DNA from: Bacteroides sp. 214
Lineage (GTDB): Bacteria; Bacteroidota; Bacteroidia; Bacteroidales; Bacteroidaceae
Assembly: GCF_010501015.1 (NCBI RefSeq)
Contig: NZ_QVML01000006.1
Span: 62,001-126,000, forward strand
Reading direction: 5' to 3'
DNA length: 64,000 bases
Positions within the stretch are counted from its first letter, which is position 1, and the number at the start of each line of letters is the position of its first letter. Under the pieces are notes generated by a model, which saw only the letters and a list, made by a program, of their open reading frames with translations, ran no database searches and was not told where the DNA came from. A program made the translations under genes and the position numbers. Of this stretch, positions 50,939-59,619 are shown piece after piece.

Positions 50939-51877
50939 AATCTGAACAGTCAAATAAATCGGTTGTTTGAGGAGCAACTCACATCATGGGAGCAGGCAAG
51001 GGTTAACTATGCTGCCCTCTCTCAAGTGAAAGAGAAATCGCTTCAGATAGGCGGCTACTTGTTTAGGGTGCAGTTTAATCCGGCACGTATTACCTCTTCG
51101 GCAGCTAAGATTGATACGAAGAGTATTCAGGAGCGCAAATGTTTCTTGTGTGGAGCAAATTTGCCGGAACAACAGAAAGCTATTCCATTCAAAGAGCATT
51201 ATCAGTTATTGGTTAATCCATTCCCGATTTTCCCAAGGCATCTAACCATTCCTGATGTAAACCATACCCAACAGTGTATAGGCGCAAACCGCATGGAAGA
51301 TATGTTGGACTTGGCGGAGGAATTAAACGAATATATACTATTCTACAATGGACCAAAATGTGGCGCTTCTGCTCCCGATCATATGCACTTTCAGGCAGGC
51401 AATAAAGGCTTTTTACCAGTGGAAGAAGAATTGAAACATGCTAAAAAAGAAGAAATAATATCGCATGGTAAGGCATCCTTATACTACCTGACTAATGACC
51501 CACGCTCCATGTTATTTATTGAATCTGCTGATAAGCAAGACGCTGTTTCCTTGTTTCAAGTGGTTTACAACGCCATGACAATACCCTCCGATTCCTATGA
51601 ACCGATGATGAATGTATTGGCATGGTATGAAACGGGTAAATGGATGGTTTGTGTGTTTCCCCGTGAAAAGCATAGACCTGACTGTTTCTTTGCAGAAGGT
51701 GAAAAGAACTTGTTGAGCAGTCCGGCTTCGGTAGATTTGGGTGGCGTGTTTATCATGCCGGTTGAGAAAGATTTTCTAAAAATAACAGCTACCGATGTCG
51801 CTCTGATATTGGACGAGGTTTGCCTTGGAGCAATTGCATTTAAAGAACTCAGACGAAAAATAAAAGAACAGTTATGA
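50936..51877 (+). CDS. DUF4922 HIT/GalT-like nucleotidyl enzyme
   Basis: The 313-residue product starts at TTG. It resembles the HIT-superfamily branch that includes galactose-1-phosphate uridylyltransferase and Ap4A phosphorylase: a CFLC zinc-type pair (69-72), NPFPIFPRHLTIP (94-106), and APDHMHFQ (146-153) in place of the HxHxQ active site. It is expected to transfer or cleave a nucleotidyl group on a sugar phosphate or dinucleotide. DUF4922 has no assigned reaction that I know. It sits between a glycosyltransferase and SpoIID and overlaps the latter by four bases. A role in activating salvaged GlcNAc/MurNAc phosphates is inference. Confidence 0.75.
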   Translation: MNLNSQINRLFEEQLTSWEQARVNYAALSQVKEKSLQIGGYLFRVQFNPARITSSAAKIDTKSIQERKCFLCGANLPEQQKAIPFKEHYQLLVNPFPIFPRHLTIPDVNHTQQCIGANRMEDMLDLAEELNEYILFYNGPKCGASAPDHMHFQAGNKGFLPVEEELKHAKKEEIISHGKASLYYLTNDPRSMLFIESADKQDAVSLFQVVYNAMTIPSDSYEPMMNVLAWYETGKWMVCVFPREKHRPDCFFAEGEKNLLSSPASVDLGGVFIMPVEKDFLKITATDVALILDEVCLGAIAFKELRRKIKEQL

Positions 51878-53640
51878 AAGAACCTAAAGTAGATGTTGGT
51901 ATTTTGTTTGAACCGGAAATTATTTTCGTGTTGCATGCACCTTTCTTAATGAATGGTGAGGAAGTTACCGGAGAACACAAAGTTAGCTATAGTAACGGGA
52001 ACGTATTGTGGCGTGGAGAAACGTATAAAGAGCTCTATTTTGAACCGGTAGATGATACAGCCGGTGGATTTGAAATATTGGATGTAACAATTGGTATCAA
52101 TTTCCACTGGGAACGCAAAGAAGACCAACGCTTTAAGGGATCTCTGAAAATAATTGTTGAAGATAAGAAGTTAACAGGTATCAACATTATTGGAGTAGAA
52201 GACTACCTGACAAGTGTAATATCTTCCGAGATGAGTGCAACTGCTTCGCTTGAACTGCTGAAAGCACATGCGGTTATTTCGAGGAGTTGGTTGTTGGCGG
52301 GACTTACCCCAAAGAGCCTCACCCCAGCCCTCTCCAAAGGAGAGGGGGATGAAGATAGCTCGACTGACAATCAGCATTATCATACTGCTAACTGTGCAAG
52401 TTATGGGGTTTTAAAAGAAAATCAAAAGGAGCTAAGAAGGGAGCCAACTGAGGCGGAGACCATTGTGTGGAATCTTATTAGGAATAATCAACTAGGTTAT
52501 AAATTTAGAAGACAGCATATCATTGATGATTATATTGTTGACTTTGTTTGCCTTTCCTTAAAGATTATAGTAGAAATAGATGGCAAATATCATGATGACT
52601 CTTTACAGGTTGAGAAAGATAATGAAAGAACCCATAAACTCAATCAGTTAGGGTTCAAAGTCCTGCGTTTTACTAATGATGAAGTAATTGCCAACACTGA
52701 TAGTGTTATTCAATCCATCTCCACCTCTCTCTCCCAAAAAGAGTTCAAAGATGCCAATTTGAACATTGATAATGATACTCAAACTATCTCCAACTCCCTC
52801 TCCTTTGGAGAGGGTCGGGGTGAGGCTGAGTTTATTCGCTGGTATGAGCGTGATGCCCACACTAACTTTGATGTATGTGCAGATGACCATTGCCAACGTT
52901 ATCAAGGTATTACACGCGCTTCTACGGAGATTGTACAACAAGCAGTGAAAGCAACTTCTGGTCAGGTGCTTAGCCACAGCGGGAAAATCTGTGATGCTCG
53001 CTTCTCTAAATGTTGCGGGGGTGTGTTTGAAGAGTTTCAGAATTGCTGGGAAGAGATCAGATATCCTTATTTGGCAAAACAACGCGATAGTAAATCTATC
53101 ACTGATATTCCCGACTTAACCGACGAGGCTACTGCTGATAAATGGATAAGAACTTCGCCCGAAGCATTTTGCAATACCACTGATAAGAAAACGCTTTCGC
53201 AAGTATTGAATAACTATGATCAGGAAACAACTCATTTCTACCGTTGGAAAGTAGAATATGGACAAAAGGAACTTTCTGAGCTGGCACTATCACGTTCGGA
53301 CATTGATTTTGGCGATATTATTGATCTTATTCCTGTACAACGCGGAACATCCGGGCGTTTGGTTAAACTCAAAATAGTAGGAAGTAAGCGTACAATGGTT
53401 ATCGGCAAAGAATTGGAAATCCGGCGGACGCTTTCTACATCACATCTATACAGCTCTGCCTTTGTGGTTGATAAGATCACTAACGAAGAAGAAATTAAGT
53501 TTATTCTTACTGGCGCCGGCTGGGGACATGGTGTAGGTTTATGCCAAATAGGTGCGGCAGTAATGGGTGAGGAAGGTTATAAATATGATGAAATATTGCT
53601 TCATTATTATATAGGCGCTGATATTGAAAAATTGTATTAA
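51874..53640 (+). CDS. SpoIID/LytB-type glycan hydrolase interrupted by an in-frame DUF559 cassette
   Basis: The 588-residue product overlaps the DUF4922 gene by four bases (ATGA). The SpoIID domain begins about 100 (GVEDYLTSVISSEMSATASLELLKAHAVISRSWLLA) and resumes after residue 318 with EFIRWYERDAHTNFDVCADDHCQRYQGITRAS. It ends with GAGWGHGVGLCQIGAAVMGEEGYKYDEIL. SpoIID proteins are lytic transglycosylases acting on peptide-free glycan strands, matching the amidase and NamZ genes nearby. Residues 148-318 do not belong to the family: they form a separate 171-residue insert with a PD-(D/E)XK nuclease domain (next entry). No classical signal peptide is visible. Whether the long insert leaves the enzyme active is unknown. 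Confidence 0.88.
   Translation: MKEPKVDVGILFEPEIIFVLHAPFLMNGEEVTGEHKVSYSNGNVLWRGETYKELYFEPVDDTAGGFEILDVTIGINFHWERKEDQRFKGSLKIIVEDKKLTGINIIGVEDYLTSVISSEMSATASLELLKAHAVISRSWLLAGLTPKSLTPALSKGEGDEDSSTDNQHYHTANCASYGVLKENQKELRREPTEAETIVWNLIRNNQLGYKFRRQHIIDDYIVDFVCLSLKIIVEIDGKYHDDSLQVEKDNERTHKLNQLGFKVLRFTNDEVIANTDSVIQSISTSLSQKEFKDANLNIDNDTQTISNSLSFGEGRGEAEFIRWYERDAHTNFDVCADDHCQRYQGITRASTEIVQQAVKATSGQVLSHSGKICDARFSKCCGGVFEEFQNCWEEIRYPYLAKQRDSKSITDIPDLTDEATADKWIRTSPEAFCNTTDKKTLSQVLNNYDQETTHFYRWKVEYGQKELSELALSRSDIDFGDIIDLIPVQRGTSGRLVKLKIVGSKRTMVIGKELEIRRTLSTSHLYSSAFVVDKITNEEEIKFILTGAGWGHGVGLCQIGAAVMGEEGYKYDEILLHYYIGADIEKLY
52315..52346 (+). repeat. Left inverted repeat of the DUF559 cassette
   Basis: It begins AGCCTCACCCCAGCCC and continues with a self-complementary CTCTCC-AAA-GGAGAG. 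The right copy differs only by AG to GA at positions 12-13. Confidence 0.9.
52796..52827 (-). repeat. Right inverted repeat of the DUF559 cassette
   Basis: It is the reverse complement of the left repeat at 30 of 32 positions. A degenerate relative (CACCTCTCTCTCCCAAAAAG, 52722-52741) may be an older end inside the cassette. Confidence 0.9.
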
Positions 53641-53658
53641 GATAAAAAGAAATAGAGG

Positions 53659-55533
53659 ATGAAGAATAAGAAAGTATCACCATGGGCGTGGATCCCATCT
53701 CTATATCTGGCAGAAGGATTGCCGTATGTAGCGGTTATGACTATTTCGGTCATTATGTACAAACGTATGGGTATCTCCAATACAGACATAGCGCTGTACA
53801 CAAGCTGGTTATATCTTCCATGGGTTATCAAACCATTTTGGAGTCCGTTTGTCGATATACTGAAGACAAAGCGTTGGTGGATTGTTACCATGCAACTGCT
53901 GATTGGTGCCGGTTTTGCAGGAATTGCCTTTACCATACCCTTGCCTTTTTTCTTTCAGGCAACCTTGGCATTCTTTTGGTTGCTGGCTTTTAGCTCGGCT
54001 ACCCATGATATTGCTGCCGATGGGTTTTATATGCTTGGTCTTGATACGAACCAACAAGCCAAGTATGTAGGCATTCGTAGTACTTTTTATCGTGTTGCTA
54101 CCATTATGGGGCAAGGTGTACTGATTATCCTTGCTGGATTCCTTGAAAGTGTATCGGGTATGGAGCCTGTAAAGATGCATGTCGAGGTATCTCCCCAATA
54201 CACCCAGTCTACTCTATATTTGCCTCAGGTATCTACCCCGGATAACGCGCAAGGCGAGATGTTCTTTATACAAGACAAGGAGGTAGTACAATTAGGCACA
54301 CACGGTATTTCTAAAGATAGCTTGAAGATATTCCTTAAAACAATAAAATCGTTGAATGAAGAAAATGGTTTTATTATTAAAGAAGGTGCCGTTGGCGGAT
54401 CTACTGTCGATAGCGCTGACAGCTGGTGGACTACCCATGTAGCTAAACCTTTAGGCAATTGGATAAGAGACAACTTCGGCGAAAAAAGAGAAGTTGCTAC
54501 CATCTCAGACCAGGCAGGCAACATTGCTGTTACAGCTGTTACCCTCTCTAAGAAACCAGATGCGGGTAAAGAGATTGTTCTAAATACCACCATGAATAGC
54601 GGTGATAAAAGTATTGCTCTTATTCATGGCGAACGCTTAGCTTTCAACGAAGAGAACTGGAACAAACCAGCGTATTTGGTATTCCAGACCGATCCAAAAC
54701 TTACCGAAACTGCTACTGCAGAATATAAAGGACTTTCTGGTAATATTCCATTTGCCTGGTCTATTACATTCTTTGTATTGGCAGGGCTATTTGTTTTCTT
54801 TAGTTTTTACCACAAGGTAGCACTTCCAAAGCCCGATTCGGATAAACCGCATCCAACCATGACAGCAACTTCCATCATTTCGGAATTTGCTTCTACATTT
54901 AAGTCTTTCTTTAAAAAGCCTCAGGCATTGGCTGCTATATTCTTCATGCTCACTTTCAGATTCTCGGAAGCACAGTTATTAAAACTAATCAATCCTTTCC
55001 TGTTAGATTCGAGAGATATTGGTGGTTTAGGACTTACTACCGGCGAAGTTGGTTTGGTATATGGTACTATTGGTATTATCGGACTTACTCTGGGAGGGAT
55101 CATTGGAGGATTTGTAGCTGCAAAAGGCGGATTAAGAAAATGGCTATGGCCAATGACCTTCAGTATGCTTCTAACTATTGCAACCTTTGTATATCTGGGT
55201 ATAGTACAACCCGAAAGCCTGATAATCGTCAACATCTGCGTATTTATTGAGCAGTTCGGATATGGATTTGGGTTCACTGCTTATATGCTTTACCTGATGT
55301 ATTACTCTGACGGAGAGCAGAAAACAGCACATTATGCTATCTGTACAGGATTCATGGCATTGGGTATGATGATACCTGGTATGTTTGCCGGATGGCTGCA
55401 AGAGCTGCTTGGATACAACCATTTCTTTATTTGGGTAATGATTTGTAGTATCATACCAATAATTGCTGTTGCATTGCTAAAGATAGACCCCAATTATGGG
55501 AAAACAAAAGAAGAGCAGGAAGTAGAACAATAA
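53659..55533 (+). CDS. ampG: AmpG-like muropeptide permease with a large extracytoplasmic insert
   Basis: The 624-residue product is an MFS-type inner-membrane carrier of the AmpG group: SPWAWIPSLYLAEGLPYVAV at the first helix, SSATHDIAADGF in helices 4-5, YVGIRSTFYRVATIMGQG, and a C-terminal half with FMLTFRFSEAQLLKLINPFLL. AmpG imports anhydro-muropeptides. Between helices six and seven (about residues 172-365) lies a soluble region of roughly 195 residues absent from E. coli AmpG. It has Trp-rich WWTTHVAKPLGNWIRDNF and probably faces the periplasm. It stands 18 bp after spoIID and 14 bp before namZ copy 2. Confidence 0.8.
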   Translation: MKNKKVSPWAWIPSLYLAEGLPYVAVMTISVIMYKRMGISNTDIALYTSWLYLPWVIKPFWSPFVDILKTKRWWIVTMQLLIGAGFAGIAFTIPLPFFFQATLAFFWLLAFSSATHDIAADGFYMLGLDTNQQAKYVGIRSTFYRVATIMGQGVLIILAGFLESVSGMEPVKMHVEVSPQYTQSTLYLPQVSTPDNAQGEMFFIQDKEVVQLGTHGISKDSLKIFLKTIKSLNEENGFIIKEGAVGGSTVDSADSWWTTHVAKPLGNWIRDNFGEKREVATISDQAGNIAVTAVTLSKKPDAGKEIVLNTTMNSGDKSIALIHGERLAFNEENWNKPAYLVFQTDPKLTETATAEYKGLSGNIPFAWSITFFVLAGLFVFFSFYHKVALPKPDSDKPHPTMTATSIISEFASTFKSFFKKPQALAAIFFMLTFRFSEAQLLKLINPFLLDSRDIGGLGLTTGEVGLVYGTIGIIGLTLGGIIGGFVAAKGGLRKWLWPMTFSMLLTIATFVYLGIVQPESLIIVNICVFIEQFGYGFGFTAYMLYLMYYSDGEQKTAHYAICTGFMALGMMIPGMFAGWLQELLGYNHFFIWVMICSIIPIIAVALLKIDPNYGKTKEEQEVEQ

Positions 55534-55547
55534 ATATACCTGAAACA

Positions 55548-56783
55548 ATGAAAAGAACGATTTTATTAGCCATATTCTCGGCAGCGATACTTGCCAATGT
55601 TCAGGCACAAAAGATAAAAATCAAAACAGGCATCGAAGTATTGAAAGAACAAAACTTCAAGTGCCTTGAGGGAAAACGTGTGGGACTGATAACAAATCCT
55701 ACAGGTGTAGATAATCAGTTGAAATCAACCATTGATGTCCTTTTTGAATCTCCTAATGTACAGTTGGTTGCTCTTTACGGACCCGAACATGGTGTGAGGG
55801 GTGATGCGCACGCAGGCGATAAAATAGAAAGCAATGTCGACCCGGGTACAGGTGTACCTGTACACTCCTTATATGGAAAAACCCGCAAACCTACACCCGA
55901 GATGTTGGAAGGAGTTGATGTACTGGTTTACGATATTCAAGATATTGGTTGTCGTTCCTTCACCTATATCAGCACTATGGGCGTTGCTATGGAGGCAGCT
56001 GCCGAAGCGAATATTGAATTTATCGTTCTCGACCGCCCCAATCCATTGGGTGGGTTGAAGATAGAAGGAAACCTGGCAGAAGATGGTTATATCTCTTTTG
56101 TGAGTCAGTTCAAAATTCCTTATCTATATGGGCTTACTTGTGGTGAGTTAGCTATCATGCTGAATGAAGAAAATATGCTTGGTAAGAAGTGTAACTTGCA
56201 AGTGGTAAAGATGAAGGGATGGAAGCGTAAAATGGATTACGTAGCTACAGGCTTGCAATGGGTACCTTCTTCGCCTCATATTCCACATCCACATTCTGCG
56301 TTTTTCTATCCGGTAAGCGGGATTTTGGGTGAATTGGGTTATATGTCTATTGGGGTGGGCTATACCATACCTTTCCAGATGTTTGCTACCTCTTGGATTA
56401 ACGCGGAGCAACTAGCAAAGAATATGAATGCGCTTCAACTACCGGGATTTATTTTCCGTCCGATTCATTTGAAACCATTTTATTCGGTAGGTAAAGGTGA
56501 ACAGCTGCAGGGAGTTCAGGTGCATATTGTAGATTATGAGAAAGCGCGGTTGAGTGAGGTGCAATTCTTGCTAATGCAAGAAGTGGCGAAGCTTTATCCC
56601 GATCATGCCGTTTTTGACCATGCCGATAAAGGCAGGTTCCGTATGTTTGACTTGGTTTCGGGCAGCAACCGGATACGTGAAGATTTTAGTAAGAACAACA
56701 GTTGGGAAGATATAAAGGATTACTGGTACAAAGATGTAGACAGCTTTCGTAACCTTTCCAAAAAATACTATCTGTATAAGTAA
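55548..56783 (+). CDS. namZ: Exo-beta-N-acetylmuramidase NamZ (DUF1343, GH171), copy 2
   Basis: The 411-residue product has a signal peptide (1-20, ending VQA). Family motifs are LITNPTGVDN, YGPEHGVRGDAHAGDK (77-92), YDIQDIGCRSFTY (128-140) and LDRPNPLGG. It is clearly the same family as the product of 41832 but diverged through most of its length, so this is an old duplication or separate acquisition rather than a recent copy. The two may prefer different glycan or anhydro ends. The FAD/Fe-S dehydrogenase gene starts at the base after its stop. Confidence 0.9.
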   Translation: MKRTILLAIFSAAILANVQAQKIKIKTGIEVLKEQNFKCLEGKRVGLITNPTGVDNQLKSTIDVLFESPNVQLVALYGPEHGVRGDAHAGDKIESNVDPGTGVPVHSLYGKTRKPTPEMLEGVDVLVYDIQDIGCRSFTYISTMGVAMEAAAEANIEFIVLDRPNPLGGLKIEGNLAEDGYISFVSQFKIPYLYGLTCGELAIMLNEENMLGKKCNLQVVKMKGWKRKMDYVATGLQWVPSSPHIPHPHSAFFYPVSGILGELGYMSIGVGYTIPFQMFATSWINAEQLAKNMNALQLPGFIFRPIHLKPFYSVGKGEQLQGVQVHIVDYEKARLSEVQFLLMQEVAKLYPDHAVFDHADKGRFRMFDLVSGSNRIREDFSKNNSWEDIKDYWYKDVDSFRNLSKKYYLYK

Positions 56784-59615
56784 ATGCAAATTAAGCAAGA
56801 TACATATCGACAGTTTTATCAGCAAGTATCTGAGTTTATACCCACAGACCGAATTTATATAGATGAATTACGGCGGTTGGCGTGGGGAACGGACGCAGGC
56901 TTCTATCGGCTTATACCTCAAATCATTATTCGCTCGGCTAATGAAGAGGAGCTCTCCAAGATACTGACTGTAGCTGCAAACTATCGCTTGCCGGTAACAT
57001 TTCGGGCTGCCGGAACAAGTTTGTCGGGACAAGCAATAAGTAATTCTATTCTAATTGTAGCCGGAAAACATTGGGAATCATATACACTCAAGGAAGAGGC
57101 AACAATCATTACCATGCAGCCGGGTATTGTCGGCCAGCGGGTAAATGAGATACTCAAACCATTTGGGCGGAAGTTTGCTCCCGATCCGGCTTCTATCAAG
57201 AGTGCTATGGTTGGTGGTATTGTGATGAACAATGCTTCGGGTATGAATTGTGGTACTCATGCAAACAGCGACAGAGTATTACTCTCCGTGCGGATGGTGT
57301 TTTGTGATGGTACAATACTCGATACCGGCGATGCTCAAAGTCGTGCCGATTTTCAGAGAACACATGCTGCCTTCCTGCAACAAATAGAAACTTTGCGCGA
57401 TTCTGTACGTGCTGATGAAGAGTTGGTAAAACGTATTCGTTATAAATACTCTATTAAGAATGTAGTGGGGCTGAATATCTCTCCCTTTGTCCTCTATGAT
57501 GACCCCTTTGACATAATAGCACACTTGTTGGTTGGGTCTGAAGGAACACTGGCATTCCTCTCTGAAGTGACAATGCGTACCGAGCGCGATTATCCGCATA
57601 AAGCGAGTGCCATGTTATATTTTAGCGATATAAAGGAGGCTTGTCGTGCGGTGGTTATGATGAAGAAGTTAACCAATGAGCGTGGTGAACAGATTGTAAA
57701 AGGTGCCGAACTGTTGGACAAGAAGTCATTAGCTTCTGTAAACGACGCTACGGGTGTTGGACTAACTGCAGTTCTGACTGAGACCTTTGCCGAGACAAAA
57801 GCAGAACTTGATGATAACATTGCCGAAATAACGAATGCCTTACGTGATTTCGCCACATACATTCCTGTTCATTTCACAGATGTAGAGAGCGAGTATGCCA
57901 AATATTGGGCCATACGCTCGGGCATATTCCCTTCTGTTGGTGGAACTCGCCAATTGGGTACTACCAGTTTGATTGAAGACGTGGCGTTTCATATAGAAGA
58001 CCTACCCGAGGCAACAGCCGAACTGCAAGAATTACTTGCCCGTCACGGTTATGATGATGCTTGTATCTATGGTCATGCATTGGAAGGGAATTATCACTTC
58101 ATTATTAACCAATCGTTTAGCTCTGATACAGAAGTAGCGCGTTACGAAGGGTTGATGAATGATGTAATTGCTTTGGTGGTCGATAAGTATGATGGCTCAC
58201 TGAAGGCGGAACATGGAACAGGAAGAAATATGGCTCCTTTCGTAAAATATGAATGGGGCGAAGCAGCTTTTAATATTATGAAAGCTGTGAAACAACTCTT
58301 CGACCCCAAGAACTTGCTCAATCCGGGTGTTATCTTCAATGATGACCCACATTGCCATATCAAAAACTTTAAGCCATTGCCGCTTACCAATCCGCATGTG
58401 GATAAATGTATAGAGTGCGGCTTTTGCGAAGTGAACTGCCTTACGTGCGGTTTCACACTCTCTTCGCGGCAACGTATCGTGCTACAGCGAGAAATTACAC
58501 GATTGGAAAATACAAACGAAGATGCCAAACGCTTAGAACAGCTTCGCAAACAATATACCTATCAGGGAGAGCAAACCTGTGCCGGAGATGGCTTGTGTGC
58601 AACTTCCTGTCCGATGGGAATCGATACCGGCGATTTGACGCATGACATTCGCCAGTCAGAAATGCCTGTTGGTAGCACAGGTTATAAACTTGGAGCGTAT
58701 GTGGCTCATCATTTTGCGGGAACGAAGAATATGCTTCGTCCGGTACTGTCATTGGCAAATACGGCACATACCCTGCTGGGTACTCCGCTGATGTATAGTA
58801 TAACGAAGGGAATGCACAATTTGCTCGATATTCCACAATGGGTACCCGCTATGCCGAAAGCTTATCGTGTGAAGAAAGCAATAGCGCATAATACACCCTC
58901 TCCGCTAAAAGTGGTTTATTTCCCCAGTTGTATTAACCAAACAATGGGTTTGGCAAAGAAATCGCCCGAGGAACTACCTTTAGTAAATAAGATGATAGCT
59001 TTATTGCACAAGGCTGGTTATGAAGTTATATTCCCTCACGAAATGGATAAACTGTGTTGTGGCACCATTTGGGAAAGTAAAGGGATGATGGATATTGCCG
59101 ACCAAAAGACAAAAGAGCTGGAGGCTGCTTTGATTGTTGCGAGCGAGCAGGGCAAATATCCTGTTTTGTGCGATCAGAGTCCGTGTCTGTACCGCATGAA
59201 GCATGAAATGAAATCACTCCAACTCTATGAACCGGTAGAGTTTATCAACACTTTCTTGCTGGATAAGCTTGTGTTTACACAAATTAGTGAACCAATAACC
59301 GTGCATATTACCTGTTCCATGCAAAAAATGGGGTTGAGCGATCAGCTTGTTTCTTTAGCAAAACGCTGCTCTACCCATGTCCTTATCCCCGAAGAAGTAG
59401 GTTGCTGTGGGTTTGCCGGTGATAAAGGGTTCACGCATCCCGAAGTAAACGCATACGCATTGCGGAAGTTAAAGCCACAGATAGATAAATCTTCTATTAA
59501 AATAGGTTACTCAAACAGTCGTACGTGCGAAATAGGATTGTCTACCAATGCGGGTATTCCATACGTTTCCATTGTTTACTTAGTAGATAAATGTACTAAA
59601 TCTCTTAATAAATAA
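56784..59615 (+). CDS. FAD- and Fe-S-binding D-2-hydroxyacid (D-lactate-type) dehydrogenase
   Basis: The 943-residue product has an FAD_binding_4 domain (about 40-200, FRAAGTSLSGQA, PDPASIKSAMVGGIVMNNASG) and an FAD-oxidase C-terminal domain (about 270-520, HALEGNYHFI, GSLKAEHGTGRN). A ferredoxin-like segment with CIECGFCEVNC (from about 541) and CAGDGLCATSCPMGID is next. Two CCG domains follow (FPSCINQ, LCCGTIW; TCSMQ, GCCGFAGDKG). This is the YdiJ/D-lactate dehydrogenase architecture, which passes electrons to the respiratory chain. MurQ encoded in the same operon releases D-lactate, so D-lactate is the most economical substrate; D-2-hydroxyglutarate is an alternative. Confidence 0.85.
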   Translation: MQIKQDTYRQFYQQVSEFIPTDRIYIDELRRLAWGTDAGFYRLIPQIIIRSANEEELSKILTVAANYRLPVTFRAAGTSLSGQAISNSILIVAGKHWESYTLKEEATIITMQPGIVGQRVNEILKPFGRKFAPDPASIKSAMVGGIVMNNASGMNCGTHANSDRVLLSVRMVFCDGTILDTGDAQSRADFQRTHAAFLQQIETLRDSVRADEELVKRIRYKYSIKNVVGLNISPFVLYDDPFDIIAHLLVGSEGTLAFLSEVTMRTERDYPHKASAMLYFSDIKEACRAVVMMKKLTNERGEQIVKGAELLDKKSLASVNDATGVGLTAVLTETFAETKAELDDNIAEITNALRDFATYIPVHFTDVESEYAKYWAIRSGIFPSVGGTRQLGTTSLIEDVAFHIEDLPEATAELQELLARHGYDDACIYGHALEGNYHFIINQSFSSDTEVARYEGLMNDVIALVVDKYDGSLKAEHGTGRNMAPFVKYEWGEAAFNIMKAVKQLFDPKNLLNPGVIFNDDPHCHIKNFKPLPLTNPHVDKCIECGFCEVNCLTCGFTLSSRQRIVLQREITRLENTNEDAKRLEQLRKQYTYQGEQTCAGDGLCATSCPMGIDTGDLTHDIRQSEMPVGSTGYKLGAYVAHHFAGTKNMLRPVLSLANTAHTLLGTPLMYSITKGMHNLLDIPQWVPAMPKAYRVKKAIAHNTPSPLKVVYFPSCINQTMGLAKKSPEELPLVNKMIALLHKAGYEVIFPHEMDKLCCGTIWESKGMMDIADQKTKELEAALIVASEQGKYPVLCDQSPCLYRMKHEMKSLQLYEPVEFINTFLLDKLVFTQISEPITVHITCSMQKMGLSDQLVSLAKRCSTHVLIPEEVGCCGFAGDKGFTHPEVNAYALRKLKPQIDKSSIKIGYSNSRTCEIGLSTNAGIPYVSIVYLVDKCTKSLNK

Positions 59616-59619
59616 CTCT

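Larger units (their letters stand above)
52315..52827 (+). mobile_element. 513-bp palindrome-bounded DUF559 endonuclease cassette
   Basis: It is bounded by 32-bp inverted repeats at 52315-52346 and 52796-52827 that agree at 30 of 32 positions. Each contains the palindrome CCCTCTCC-AAA-GGAGAGGG. Length 513 is a multiple of three, it starts on a codon boundary and has no stop, so the host gene stays open. Inside (about 52420-52710) is a DUF559/Vsr-like domain: LRREPTEAETIVWNLIRNNQ, YKFRRQHIIDDYIVDFVC and VEIDGKYH, giving the Asp and Glu-x-Asp of a PD-(D/E)XK site, then LGFKVLRFTNDEV. The ends translate as SLTPALSKGEGD and LSFGEGRGEA. No clear target duplication was found. Confidence 0.85.

Noticed and set aside
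52315..52827. The insert in spoIID as an intein
   Set aside because: No Cys/Ser nucleophile at the first residue with Hint-domain blocks, and no His-Asn end. The borders are inverted DNA repeats, which inteins lack.
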